DNA of 7,444 nt from Gemmatimonadales bacterium (GCA_030636765.1 DAOVWI010000106.1:1-7444); one strand, 5' to 3'. Counted from the stretch's first letter, positions 1 to 6,564 are shown. The notes: generated by a model not told the origin, from the letters alone. Translations and numbers: made by a program.

Positions 1-121
1 AGGGGTCAACGGTCAGTACGTGACCACTTGGAAGAAGATCGACGGCCAGTGGCAGGTGATCATGGACGTCGGAGGTGTCCTAAGCCCCGAGGAGGAGGCG
101 GAGGAAGCGGCGGAGGAGTAG
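1..121 (+). CDS. DUF4440/SnoaL-like (NTF2-fold) protein, C-terminal end only
   Basis: The reading frame enters from the left edge (first full codon at base 2) and ends at TAG 119-121, leaving 39 residues. The pattern GQYVTTWKKIDGQWQVIMDVG resembles the last two beta strands of DUF4440/SnoaL-like proteins, whose usual ending is G-x-YVT-x-W-x-K-x-DG-x-W-x-V. These are small single-domain NTF2-fold proteins; many are unassigned and some are exported. The family assignment comes from a short motif and no function can be given. After the domain comes an acidic tail, SPEEEAEEAAEE, encoded by a purine-rich GAG/GGA tract (89-118). The next gene starts 55 bases later on the same strand, so the two may be co-transcribed. 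The N-terminus, any signal peptide and most of the domain lie outside the window. Confidence 0.7.
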   Translation, partial: GVNGQYVTTWKKIDGQWQVIMDVGGVLSPEEEAEEAAEE

Positions 122-176
122 CGGCGCAGCAGTAGCGGTGCGGCGACCTCAGGTTCGGCCGAACTCCCGCAGGACG

Positions 177-1889
177 ATGGTCCACCTTCCGGCGGCAAAC
201 GGCGAAGCGCTCATCGAGCTCATCCGCTCCTCCCTCATCGGAGCGGACGACGCGGTGTGCGGACCGTACGGTCCCCGGCGCGTCACGTACGCCGACTACA
301 CGGCCTCGGCCCACTCCCTCGGCTTTATCGAGGACTTCATCCGAGACCAAGTCCTACCTTTGTACGCCAACACGCACACCGAGAGCTCCGGAACAGGGCT
401 CCAGACCACCCGCTTTCGGGAGGACGCTCGGGAGATCATCCGTCGGTGCGTCGGGGCGACGGGCGAGCACGCGGTCATCTTCTGCGGCTCGGGGTCCACG
501 GGCGCCATCGACAAGATGCTCGGCGTTCTCAACCTGCGGCTGCCCCACGAGCTGGACGCCCGCTACGGCCTCCTGGACCGGATCCCACCGGAAGAGCGAC
601 CCGTCGTGTTCATCGGCCCGTACGAGCATCACTCGAACGAGCTGCCCTGGCGGGAGTCCATCGCGGATGTCGTTACGATCCACGAGGACCTGGACGGCGG
701 CATCGACTGCGAGCACCTGGAGGAGGAGCTTGTCCGCCACGCCAGTCGCCCCCTCAAGATCGGCAGCTTCTCGGCCGCCTCGAACGTGACGGGAATCCTC
801 TCCGACGTCGACGCCGTGTCGGCCTGCCTCCACCGGCACGGCGCCCTCTCGTTCTGGGACTGCGCTGCGGTGGCCCCGTACCTCCGCATCCGCATGGGCC
901 CGCGGCGCGACTCGGCCGACGGTCGCCTCGCTTACAAAGACGCGGTGTTCATATCCCCCCACAAGATGATCGGGGGACCCGGGACGCCCGGGGTGCTCGT
1001 GGCCCGCCGGGAGCTCTTCCGAAACGCCGTTCCCGTCGTGCCCGGCGGCGGGACCGTCTGGTACGTCAACCCGCTCGATCACCGCTACTACGACGACCCG
1101 GAACATCGGGAGGAGGGCGGGACACCGGAGATCGTCGGCTCGATCCGAGCCGGGTTGGTCTTCAAGCTCAAGCAGACCGTCGGCGAGGAGTTGATCCGGG
1201 AGAAGGAGGAGGACTTCACGCGCCGGGCGATCGCCTCGTGGGAGACGAACCCCAACCTCGAGATCCTCGGGAGCCACGAGCACGAGCGCCTCTGCATCGT
1301 CTCCTTCGTGATGCGGCACGGGACCAGGTACCTGCACCACAACTTCGTCGTGGCCCTATTGAACGACCTCTTCGGGATCCAGTCGCGCGGCGGGTGCTCC
1401 TGCGCCGGGCCATACGGCCACACCCTGCTCGGCATCGACCTGGAGACCTCCCAGGAGTTCGAGCGGGAGATCGGTCGCGGCTGCGAGGGGATCAAGCCGG
1501 GCTGGGTGCGCGTCAACTTCAACTACTTCATCTCGGAGGCCGTCTTCGACTTCATCCTCGAGGCCGTTCACCTCGTGGCGACGCACGGCTGGAGGCTGCT
1601 GGACGACTACCGGTTCGCTCCGGAGACGGGGCTCTGGCAGCACAGGAAGGGAGCCGGAGAGCCTCCCCTCAGCCTCGACGACGTGGAGTGCACGCCGGAA
1701 GGTCTCGCGTATCCGGATCGGAGGCGCGAGGAGCCGGCCGGTCGGATGAAGGAGTACCTGGAGGAGGCGCGCCGGCTATTCGAGGCCGCGACGCCCGGCC
1801 TCAACGCGGAGGAACGGCTGGAGGTGACGGAGGATTTCGAGCACCTGCGGTGGTTCCCGCTCCCGGGCGAAGCGCAACCGGCGGGCTAG
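177..1889 (+). CDS. Class V aminotransferase-fold PLP enzyme, cysteine-desulfurase-related, long form
   Basis: A 570-residue fold-type I PLP enzyme. Visible landmarks: NTHTESSG (65-72); the cofactor-binding turn CGSGSTGAID (103-112); paired histidines in YEHHSNELPW (H151, H152); Asp228 in FWDCAAVAP, expected to contact the pyridine nitrogen; and Lys263 in ISPHKMIGGPGTPG, the Schiff-base lysine. Cys407 and Cys409 in RGGCSCAGPYGH lie where SufS/CsdA-type desulfurases carry the persulfide cysteine. Sulfur transfer from cysteine is therefore plausible, but other class V reactions (lyase, epimerase, transaminase) are not excluded. It is about 160 residues longer than a typical SufS, with most of the excess after residue 430. 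The ATG at 177 is preferred because the 13 codons from an upstream GTG at 138 read as an arginine-rich, non-conserved-looking extension. AGGA at 171-174 is only two bases from the ATG, so the start is not certain. The protein looks cytosolic, with no signal or membrane segment. The fold is near certain; the substrate is unknown. Confidence 0.9.
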   Translation: MVHLPAANGEALIELIRSSLIGADDAVCGPYGPRRVTYADYTASAHSLGFIEDFIRDQVLPLYANTHTESSGTGLQTTRFREDAREIIRRCVGATGEHAVIFCGSGSTGAIDKMLGVLNLRLPHELDARYGLLDRIPPEERPVVFIGPYEHHSNELPWRESIADVVTIHEDLDGGIDCEHLEEELVRHASRPLKIGSFSAASNVTGILSDVDAVSACLHRHGALSFWDCAAVAPYLRIRMGPRRDSADGRLAYKDAVFISPHKMIGGPGTPGVLVARRELFRNAVPVVPGGGTVWYVNPLDHRYYDDPEHREEGGTPEIVGSIRAGLVFKLKQTVGEELIREKEEDFTRRAIASWETNPNLEILGSHEHERLCIVSFVMRHGTRYLHHNFVVALLNDLFGIQSRGGCSCAGPYGHTLLGIDLETSQEFEREIGRGCEGIKPGWVRVNFNYFISEAVFDFILEAVHLVATHGWRLLDDYRFAPETGLWQHRKGAGEPPLSLDDVECTPEGLAYPDRRREEPAGRMKEYLEEARRLFEAATPGLNAEERLEVTEDFEHLRWFPLPGEAQPAG

Positions 1890-1903
1890 GCTTCGTTCAG
1901 CCC
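1883..1903. terminator. Possible bidirectional hairpin between convergent stop codons
   Basis: GGGCT (1883-1887) can pair with AGCCC (1899-1903) around an 11-base loop. The stem overlaps both facing stop codons, TAG at 1887-1889 on + and TGA at 1899-1897 on -. The stem is short, there is no T-run on either side, and a competing GGCT/AGCC pairing (1889-1892 with 1899-1902) exists. Its position is right for a shared terminator but the structure is weak. Confidence 0.22.
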
Positions 1904-2847
1904 CGAGCGACCGAGCAGCTTCCGCCACCCAGCACGCAGAACTTCGCGCAGTGCGGGTGGTTCAGCTTGACGACGCCGTCCGCCTCCGCCAGGGTCTCAC
2001 CCATCTCGAAGCGCCGGTCGTACGGGATCAGCGTACACGCCACGGCGGACGGTTGCTGGGCGCCTCTCCTCTTCACCACCATCCGGCTGGTAGCGCACAT
2101 CACCTCCTCCGGCCGCTTGCCGAGGATCTCCCAGCAGTCGACGGTGATCTCGGGGACCTCCACCGACAGGTCCATCTCCGGAAACAGCACCAGCGACGCC
2201 GGGCACTCGGCGTCGATCGCCACGCCCTCCCTCTCGAACAGCCGCGCGAAGCCGGCCCGCAGCTCCGCCTCGGGTTCCGGCCAGCAGGTGCGACCCGCCA
2301 CGTTCAGCGCGAACCCGCTCGTTGCCAACCAGCGGAGTCCGTCCAAGGTCCGCTCCCACGTGCCGAAGCCCCGCAGCGCCTCGTGCTTCTCCGCCGTGAA
2401 ATGGTCGAGGCTCACTCGAAGGACGAGGCGGTCGCCGTGCTCGCCGAGCAGCTCCAGCAGGCCGGCCCGCAGGCGAGGTCGCAGCATCGGCTGCATCGCG
2501 TTCGTCAGGATGAGGACCCGGAAGCCACGCCTCAGAGAGGTCCCGACCATCTCGACGATCTCGGGATTCATGAACGGCTCGCCGCCCGTGAAGCCGATCT
2601 CCTCGGTGCCCCAGCCGAGCTCGGCGATTTCGTCCAGATACGTCTCCACCTCGCAGGCGCGGATGTAGGAGAGTCGGTCGTTAGCAGGGCTGGACTCGAT
2701 GTAGCAGCCGTGGCATTCGATGTTGCAGAGCGTCCCGGTGTTGAACCAGAGCGTGTTCAGAGACACCAGGTCCACGAACGCCCGCTGCGCACCCGTGGCG
2801 GTTACGTCGGGGTCCTGGAACTTGGCTGCCTGGAGGACGACGCTCAT
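1897..2847 (-). CDS. Radical SAM protein with cysteine-rich C-terminal region
   Basis: A 316-residue radical SAM enzyme. The cluster motif is C41-x3-C45-x2-C48 in TLCNIECHGCYIES, expected to bind the [4Fe-4S] cluster that cleaves S-adenosylmethionine. GGEP follows at 88-91 in IGFTGGEPFMNPEI, and the repeating strand/helix pattern (VLILTNAM, LVLRVSLDH) fits the partial TIM barrel. The last third holds C238, C251, C271, C300, C304 and C311, including CATSRMVVKR and HPHCAKFCVLGGGSCS. This spacing would suit one or more auxiliary Fe-S clusters of the SPASM/Twitch kind; that is inference. No substrate can be named. The ATG at 2847 is the only good start, and no Shine-Dalgarno is seen in front of it. 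The gene lies 218 bases downstream of the DUF429-MESH1 gene on the same strand and converges with the PLP enzyme gene, with 7 bases between stops. Confidence 0.9.
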   Translation of the reverse strand: MSVVLQAAKFQDPDVTATGAQRAFVDLVSLNTLWFNTGTLCNIECHGCYIESSPANDRLSYIRACEVETYLDEIAELGWGTEEIGFTGGEPFMNPEIVEMVGTSLRRGFRVLILTNAMQPMLRPRLRAGLLELLGEHGDRLVLRVSLDHFTAEKHEALRGFGTWERTLDGLRWLATSGFALNVAGRTCWPEPEAELRAGFARLFEREGVAIDAECPASLVLFPEMDLSVEVPEITVDCWEILGKRPEEVMCATSRMVVKRRGAQQPSAVACTLIPYDRRFEMGETLAEADGVVKLNHPHCAKFCVLGGGSCSVARG

Positions 2848-3065
2848 TGAGGCCGGATCGGCTCGGTGTTCGGGCTAGGATCGAACGCCGCGAGCGGGCT
2901 TCGGGCCCACGGCGGCGGCGGCCGCGCCGAAACTAGGACGGAGCGCGGGATCGAGCAAAGAACACGCGGATCAGGGCTGGGGTTCCGTTGCTCCAGCTAG
3001 ACCGCGGCGGCAGCTGGGCCCCACCGGCGAGCCGGTGAGCTGGCCTCGCCGACGAGGCGGATTCG
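2848..3065. other. Intergenic region, no gene found
   Basis: There are 218 GC-rich bases between the stop of the DUF429-MESH1 gene and the start of the radical SAM gene, both on the - strand. The right end holds two small hairpins (listed separately). GCTGG (2976-2980) and CCAGC (2993-2997) form another weak stem. On the - strand, TTGCTC and TAGTTT are 17 bases apart (TAGTTT is the complement of 2930-2935), but each matches the sigma-70 consensus at only three of six bases. A promoter for the radical SAM gene may lie here but cannot be pinpointed. Confidence 0.5.
3022..3058 (-). terminator. Two adjacent hairpins after the DUF429-MESH1 stop codon
   Basis: GCCTCG (3043-3048) pairs with CGAGGC (3053-3058) around a four-base loop, and CACCGG (3022-3027) pairs with CCGGTG (3032-3037) around another four-base loop. 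The first begins 7 bases past the TGA at 3068-3066, as read on the - strand. Tight GC stems just past a stop codon suit transcription termination or 3' end protection, but no T-run follows. Intrinsic termination is therefore unproven and read-through into the radical SAM gene remains possible. Confidence 0.3.
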
Positions 3066-4478
3066 TCAGCCGAGGGCTTCTCGCGCCTCCAGCAGATTCC
3101 GGTCGAAGCACTCCTCGAGCAATCGGTTCGCGCCGCGGCAACCCGCGACCACCCGCTCCGCCCAGTCCAGGTATTCCCTCTTTCGCTCGAGCGTCCAGTC
3201 GGTCGGCGGCCGTCCGATGATGTCCGCGATGTTGCTGATCTTGTCGGCGATCTTCAGCTGTTTCGCGCGCAGCGACCGGCCCGGCGCATGCTCGATCTGG
3301 AGCCGCTTGCGGACCTTCTTCGGCAGCGACTTGTCGTCCGTCACCTCCTCCACGAGCGCTCGCACTTCCGCGCCGAAGCTCTCCTCGAGCTCGCCAGGCG
3401 TCGTCCGGGTGTCCTCGATCGTGTCGTGGAGGATCGCGGCTTGGAGGAGGATCGGATCCGACACCTCGCCAACCTCCGCAAGAACGCGCGCCACGGAGAT
3501 CGGGTGGTTGATGTAGGGCGAAGCCTCGGGACCCTTTCGCCTCTGGTCCCTGTGCTTCTCGGCGGCGTACTCCAGGGCCGAGAGAAGCGCCGGCAGAGGA
3601 GAGCCGGCGGCGGTCCCCGGCGCTGAACGCTCCGGGAGAACGGCCTCGCCTGGTCCCGGCCGCCAAATCCTGCCCTCAAGGAGCTCGACCGGATCGGTGG
3701 CCTGCTCGAGATCCAGGAGGTCCCCGGCGTGACGCGCCAACTCCAGGGCCGAAACGGCCGCATCGAAGGCATCGTCCGAAGAGGCCGCCAGCCGGCGCCT
3801 GCCCTCCGCAAGCTCCGGAAAGCGCCAAGCCAGGTATTGGGCCCGCGCCTTGGGACTGGACTTCACGACGGCACCCGTTAGCAGGCGGGGGTAGATCTCG
3901 ATCAGCAGCGGGAGGCCCGGCGCGTCGAAAGGCCAGACCCGCCAATCCGCATCGCTCAGCCTTCGCAGGAGCGTCATGCCGCGGAGGGATCCGGTGCCGA
4001 CCGAGCCCGCGCCCGTGATCTGAAACGGGCTCTTGGGCCGGACGCTCCCGACGCTCGGCACGTCCGCGTCCGTCCGCCGAAAATGAGACGGAAGCGCGGG
4101 CCTCCGCTTGCCCGGCCGGCCCCAGAACGGCGGCTCGCAACGCTCGAGCCATGTCTCGGCCTCCCTGGCGGCCAACTGCCAAAGCTCCCGGGCGGTCGTC
4201 AGCTCGTGCTCGCGCAGGAACCACGCGGGCAGCGAGAAGGCGTAATCGAGACCGACGATGAGCTCCGGTTCGCGCTCCGCTTCCTCCAGCAGATGCCGCT
4301 CGATCTCGCGCCGGCTCCGTCCACACTCCAGGCGGACGATCTCCGGCTCGCCCCCGTCTCGGCCGCCTCTGGCCTCCGCCAGCCAGATCTTACGGCGGGC
4401 GCCGCTCTTCGCTCCGGACCAGTCGATCGCGATGACCCGCAGATCCGACGACGAGCGCTGCCTTTCGATCGCTACCAT
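3066..4478 (-). CDS. DUF429-type RNase H-fold domain fused to MESH1-like (p)ppGpp/NADPH hydrolase (HD domain)
   Basis: A 470-residue protein in two parts. Residues about 13-250 look like DUF429, a predicted RNase H-fold nuclease family: D19 in VIAIDWSG, D78 in VGLDYAFS, E194 in LIEIYP, and D235/D236/D239 in SSDDAFDAA, plus a glycine-rich QITGAGSVGTGS segment (152-163). After a Pro/Gly/Ala-rich linker, residues about 294-461 match nearly the whole of human MESH1 (HDDC3), a metal-dependent hydrolase that acts on (p)ppGpp and NADPH. The expected metal ligands are present (H309 in EKHRDQRRKG; H351 and D352 in LHDTIEDT; D412 in IADKISN), as are the catalytic pair E355/D356. There is no alarmone synthetase domain. 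The linker has no in-frame ATG or GTG between residues 242 and 309 and only one TTG (codon 247), so the domains should be made as one chain. The ATG at 4478 overlaps the upstream stop by seven bases. An upstream in-frame ATG at 4595 would overlap the neighbour by over 120 bases and is rejected. Probably cytosolic. The HD part is very secure, the DUF429 assignment good, and nuclease activity is unproven. Confidence 0.9.
   Translation of the reverse strand: MVAIERQRSSSDLRVIAIDWSGAKSGARRKIWLAEARGGRDGGEPEIVRLECGRSRREIERHLLEEAEREPELIVGLDYAFSLPAWFLREHELTTARELWQLAAREAETWLERCEPPFWGRPGKRRPALPSHFRRTDADVPSVGSVRPKSPFQITGAGSVGTGSLRGMTLLRRLSDADWRVWPFDAPGLPLLIEIYPRLLTGAVVKSSPKARAQYLAWRFPELAEGRRRLAASSDDAFDAAVSALELARHAGDLLDLEQATDPVELLEGRIWRPGPGEAVLPERSAPGTAAGSPLPALLSALEYAAEKHRDQRRKGPEASPYINHPISVARVLAEVGEVSDPILLQAAILHDTIEDTRTTPGELEESFGAEVRALVEEVTDDKSLPKKVRKRLQIEHAPGRSLRAKQLKIADKISNIADIIGRPPTDWTLERKREYLDWAERVVAGCRGANRLLEECFDRNLLEAREALG
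4472..4478 (-). promoter_or_regulatory. Overlapping stop/start, translational coupling (ATGGTAG)
   Basis: On the - strand ATGGTAG holds the start codon of the DUF429-MESH1 gene (4478-4476) and the TAG stop of the ADP-ribosylglycohydrolase (4474-4472). No Shine-Dalgarno sequence precedes this ATG, so translation probably depends on ribosomes finishing the upstream gene. Confidence 0.75.
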
Positions 4479-5650
4479 GGCGGGTATCGCTCGTAATCGG
4501 GCGTCAGGAGGCCCGTGGAATAGCCCGCGAAGTGGGCTGCCAGGTCCTCGGCCACCGTCCCGATGATCTCGCGGGCCTCCAGCTCCTGGATCCACTCGTC
4601 GGGAATGGCCGAGACGCCCAGAAGCGTGCCGAGCAGGCTGCCCGTCATCGCGCCCGTGGAGTCGCTGTCGCCTCCGTGGTTGACGGCTGCGAGCGTTCCC
4701 GAACGAAAGTCCGGAGCGGTCAGGGCGCAGTAGAGCGCGATGGCAAGCGCCTCCTCCGCCACCCAGCCCTCACCCAAGCGGGCCACGGCCTCCGGTGTCA
4801 GCGCAAGCGTCAGCTCGGAATTGCCGGCCGCCTCGACCTCCGCCCGCGGCTCGCAATCGCGCGCCGGCGCGGCCTCATTCGCCATGCGGACGGCCGCCTC
4901 GATCGCGGCCACCGTCTCCTCGCTTTCCTTCGCGCCGCGCGTCATCCAGAGCGCGGTGTCGATGGCCATCGGTAGCGGCCGGCCCAGGAGCACCTCGCTC
5001 AGGATGATGGCGAAGGCCCCGGAGGCCAAGAGGCCCGTGGGGTGCCCATGTGTGAGAGCGGCGGCCTCGCAACCGAAGCGAAACGGGTCGGTCGCGAACA
5101 GTCCCGCCGGCGCGATCCGCATAACCCCACCACAGCCCTTACTGCCGTTCTTCACCGGCTCGCCGAGACCCTGAGCCTTCCAGCCGGCAAGCGCGGTGAG
5201 ACACGTATTGCCCGGCGCCCTTCTCTCGTGCAGCTCCTCCCTCTCCACCAGCCAACCATCCAGAGGGGATCCGAGCTCCGGGTCCATCAGCTCCTCCTCC
5301 GGCACTCCCTGCGTGTGCACCCAGCGGAGGTAGGCTCGGTGCATGACGACCCGGGGCTTGCAGTACCCCGTCTTGCGGTAGGAATTCTGCGCACGCAGAA
5401 AGCCCTCCGCGGTAAAGAGCGTCATCTGGGTGTCGTCCGTGATGGCACCGAGCCGCCCGTAAGCTTCCTCGTACCCCGTCACGCCCTTCGGTCCGTGGCG
5501 CTCCCGGATCTGCTCCAACGTGAGGAACTCGATCGGGGCCCCGAGCGCGTCACCCACGGCGCCTCCCAGGAGACATCCCAAGATGCGGTCGTAGCGAGAG
5601 ATCTCGCCGGCCAAGGGCTCAGAGCTGGAGGCGGATTCGGCGTCGCTCAT
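4472..5650 (-). CDS. ADP-ribosylglycohydrolase family protein (DraG/ARH-like)
   Basis: A 392-residue all-alpha hydrolase of the ADP-ribosylglycohydrolase family, which removes ADP-ribose from proteins, nucleic acids or small molecules using a two-metal centre. Signature segments appear in order: GCLLGGAVGDALGAPIEF (25-42); AITDDTQMT with metal ligands T71, D72, D73; NGSKGCGGVMRIAP (168-181); LTHGHPTG (199-206); and NHGGDSDSTGAMTGSLLG (324-341) with D328, D330 and S331/T332 for the second half of the metal site. All key residues are present, so it should be active. The length is above the roughly 300 residues of DraG; the extra material lies mainly between residues 85 and 165. The ATG at 5650 is chosen because it overlaps the upstream TGA as ATGA; a GGAGG lies 13 bases ahead of it. 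Cytosolic by appearance. The target is unknown: the family includes nitrogenase reductase reactivation, Arg/Ser deribosylation, and partners of ADP-ribosylating toxins, and no dinitrogenase or transferase gene is in view. Confidence 0.93.
   Translation of the reverse strand: MSDAESASSSEPLAGEISRYDRILGCLLGGAVGDALGAPIEFLTLEQIRERHGPKGVTGYEEAYGRLGAITDDTQMTLFTAEGFLRAQNSYRKTGYCKPRVVMHRAYLRWVHTQGVPEEELMDPELGSPLDGWLVEREELHERRAPGNTCLTALAGWKAQGLGEPVKNGSKGCGGVMRIAPAGLFATDPFRFGCEAAALTHGHPTGLLASGAFAIILSEVLLGRPLPMAIDTALWMTRGAKESEETVAAIEAAVRMANEAAPARDCEPRAEVEAAGNSELTLALTPEAVARLGEGWVAEEALAIALYCALTAPDFRSGTLAAVNHGGDSDSTGAMTGSLLGTLLGVSAIPDEWIQELEAREIIGTVAEDLAAHFAGYSTGLLTPDYERYPPW
5647..5650 (-). promoter_or_regulatory. 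ATGA start/stop overlap, translational coupling
   Basis: ATGA on the - strand joins the start of the ADP-ribosylglycohydrolase (5650-5648) to the TGA stop of the J-domain gene (5649-5647). This is the classic arrangement for termination-reinitiation and fixes the start of the second gene. Confidence 0.8.
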
Positions 5651-6564
5651 GAAGGGTCCCGCGCCTCCGAGGTGCGTGCTTCGATCTCCGTCAGCCCGTC
5701 CCACAGGCAGCGATAGTAGGCGGCCGGGCCGGCCACGTCCCCCTCGGGACGGCACGTGGACTCGACCGTCTCTCGCTCGCCGGCGCTCAACCCCGAAAGA
5801 TCCGGCCTGCCGACGCTCCCCTCGAGCTCGCTGACGTGATTCCTGAGGCAACCATAGTAGGCCTTCGGATCCTCCGCCTTCTTCGGCTGACAGGCGGACT
5901 CGACCATTCGCCATTCTGCCGCGCTCAAACCCGCCAGACTCGGCGTCTTCGGAAAACCGTCGCGGACGCCGACGATGGATGAGTCGGCGGCCGGGCCGCT
6001 GTGCAGGTTGGCTCGACCTCCCGCCGCGAAGTTCACCTCGTTAGCGGACGGGGGCTCGCGAAGCGAGCCGAAGGGGACGCCCACGTCCCGACTCGAGAGC
6101 ACCAGCAGCCCGACTCCAATGCCGACGATCCCCGCGATTGCAATCCCCTGGAGCCAGCCAATCTGCGTGGCTCGCCGCCGCCGTGTTGCCCGTGCCGCCG
6201 CGGCCGGGAAGGGATCGTACGCCGTGTCCCACGCGGGATCGCGACTCCTCCCACCAGATGCCGGCGCACCCGACCGTGGCGCGCCCGCAAAGCCGGAGGC
6301 CCCCGTGCCCGCGAACCCGGAGGCACCATCTCCCGCGAACGCGCCCAGGACAGCGCGGTGCCGGGCCAGCCACCCGTAGGCGGCGTTGATCTCCTTGAGC
6401 CTCTCCTGGGCCGCCGCGTGGACGGATCTGCCCTCCGGAAACCGGTCCGGATGCCAAACCTGCGCCAGGGTCCGGTACGTCTGTTTGACCTCCTCCCAGG
6501 TGACGCCGGGCTCGAGGTCGAGCGCCTTCAGGTAGCGACGTGCTGTCGCGAGCTCTTCTTTCAT
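5647..6564 (-). CDS. Membrane-anchored J-domain (DnaJ-like) protein with two C-terminal cysteine repeats
   Basis: A 305-residue protein. Residues about 10-70 form a J-domain with the HPD signature at 38-40 (QVWHPDRF), the contact that stimulates DnaK/Hsp70 ATPase. The DnaJ Gly/Phe hinge, zinc finger and CTD are absent, so this is a class C (specialised) J-protein. A Gly/Ala/Phe linker with three 8-residue repeats follows. An arginine cluster (127-131, RRRRR in RATRRRRATQ is broken by T126) precedes one hydrophobic segment, about 137-156 (GWLQGIAIAGIVGIGVGLLV). The positive-inside rule puts the J-domain in the cytoplasm and residues 157-305 outside. The outer part holds two similar modules, about 208-250 and 254-297, with cysteine pairs C225/C239 and C271/C286 that could form disulfides. 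The start at 6564 has no Shine-Dalgarno sequence but sits just before the J-domain. The end overlaps the glycohydrolase start, so the proteins are made together. A role recruiting Hsp70 to the membrane is inferred; the client is unknown. Confidence 0.85.
   Translation of the reverse strand: MKEELATARRYLKALDLEPGVTWEEVKQTYRTLAQVWHPDRFPEGRSVHAAAQERLKEINAAYGWLARHRAVLGAFAGDGASGFAGTGASGFAGAPRSGAPASGGRSRDPAWDTAYDPFPAAAARATRRRRATQIGWLQGIAIAGIVGIGVGLLVLSSRDVGVPFGSLREPPSANEVNFAAGGRANLHSGPAADSSIVGVRDGFPKTPSLAGLSAAEWRMVESACQPKKAEDPKAYYGCLRNHVSELEGSVGRPDLSGLSAGERETVESTCRPEGDVAGPAAYYRCLWDGLTEIEARTSEARDPS
5674..5946 (-). repeat. Tandem duplication encoding two cysteine modules of the J-protein
   Basis: Two consecutive segments (5946-5815 and 5808-5674, read on -) encode about 44-45 residues each. 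They share L-x-GLSA-x-E, VES-x-C, the spacing Cys-x13/14-Cys, and AYY-x-CL. The similarity is at protein level and the DNA has diverged, so this is an old internal duplication. Confidence 0.75.
6268..6339 (-). repeat. Three 24-base repeats in the J-protein linker
   Basis: Residues 76-99 of the J-protein read FAGDGASG, FAGTGASG, FAGAPRSG: three 8-residue units, the first two nearly identical and the third diverged. They form the flexible linker after the J-domain, a weak echo of the Gly/Phe region of DnaJ. Confidence 0.7.

Noticed and set aside
257..2668. Long + strand open frame of about 800 codons
   Set aside because: It overlaps the PLP enzyme and radical SAM genes in other frames and its translation is Arg/Pro-rich with no domain motif, as expected for a GC-rich shadow frame.
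2906..2930. GGC-rich run considered as a repeat or origin element
   Set aside because: It is a simple GGC/GCC compositional run without DnaA-box-like sequences or a longer repeat unit.
2930..2940. AAACTAGG shared with 6602-6609 upstream of the J-protein gene, considered as a common - strand promoter element (CCTAGTTT)
   Set aside because: Only eight bases are shared, the distance to the start codon differs (over 80 versus about 40 bases), and neither site has a credible -35 box.
3066..3600. RelA/SpoT bifunctional enzyme
   Set aside because: Only the HD hydrolase part is present. No synthetase, TGS or ACT domain follows, because the protein ends shortly after the HD domain.
4479..4595. N-terminal extension of the DUF429-MESH1 protein
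   Set aside because: It would overlap the C-terminus of the glycohydrolase, reads as Gly/Pro/Arg-rich shadow sequence, and lies before the first DUF429 strand.
5651..5914. N-terminal extension of the ADP-ribosylglycohydrolase
   Set aside because: The frame is open upstream to 5914 but the translation is Arg/Gly-rich and overlaps the conserved J-protein modules. The ATG at 5650 fits the ATGA overlap.
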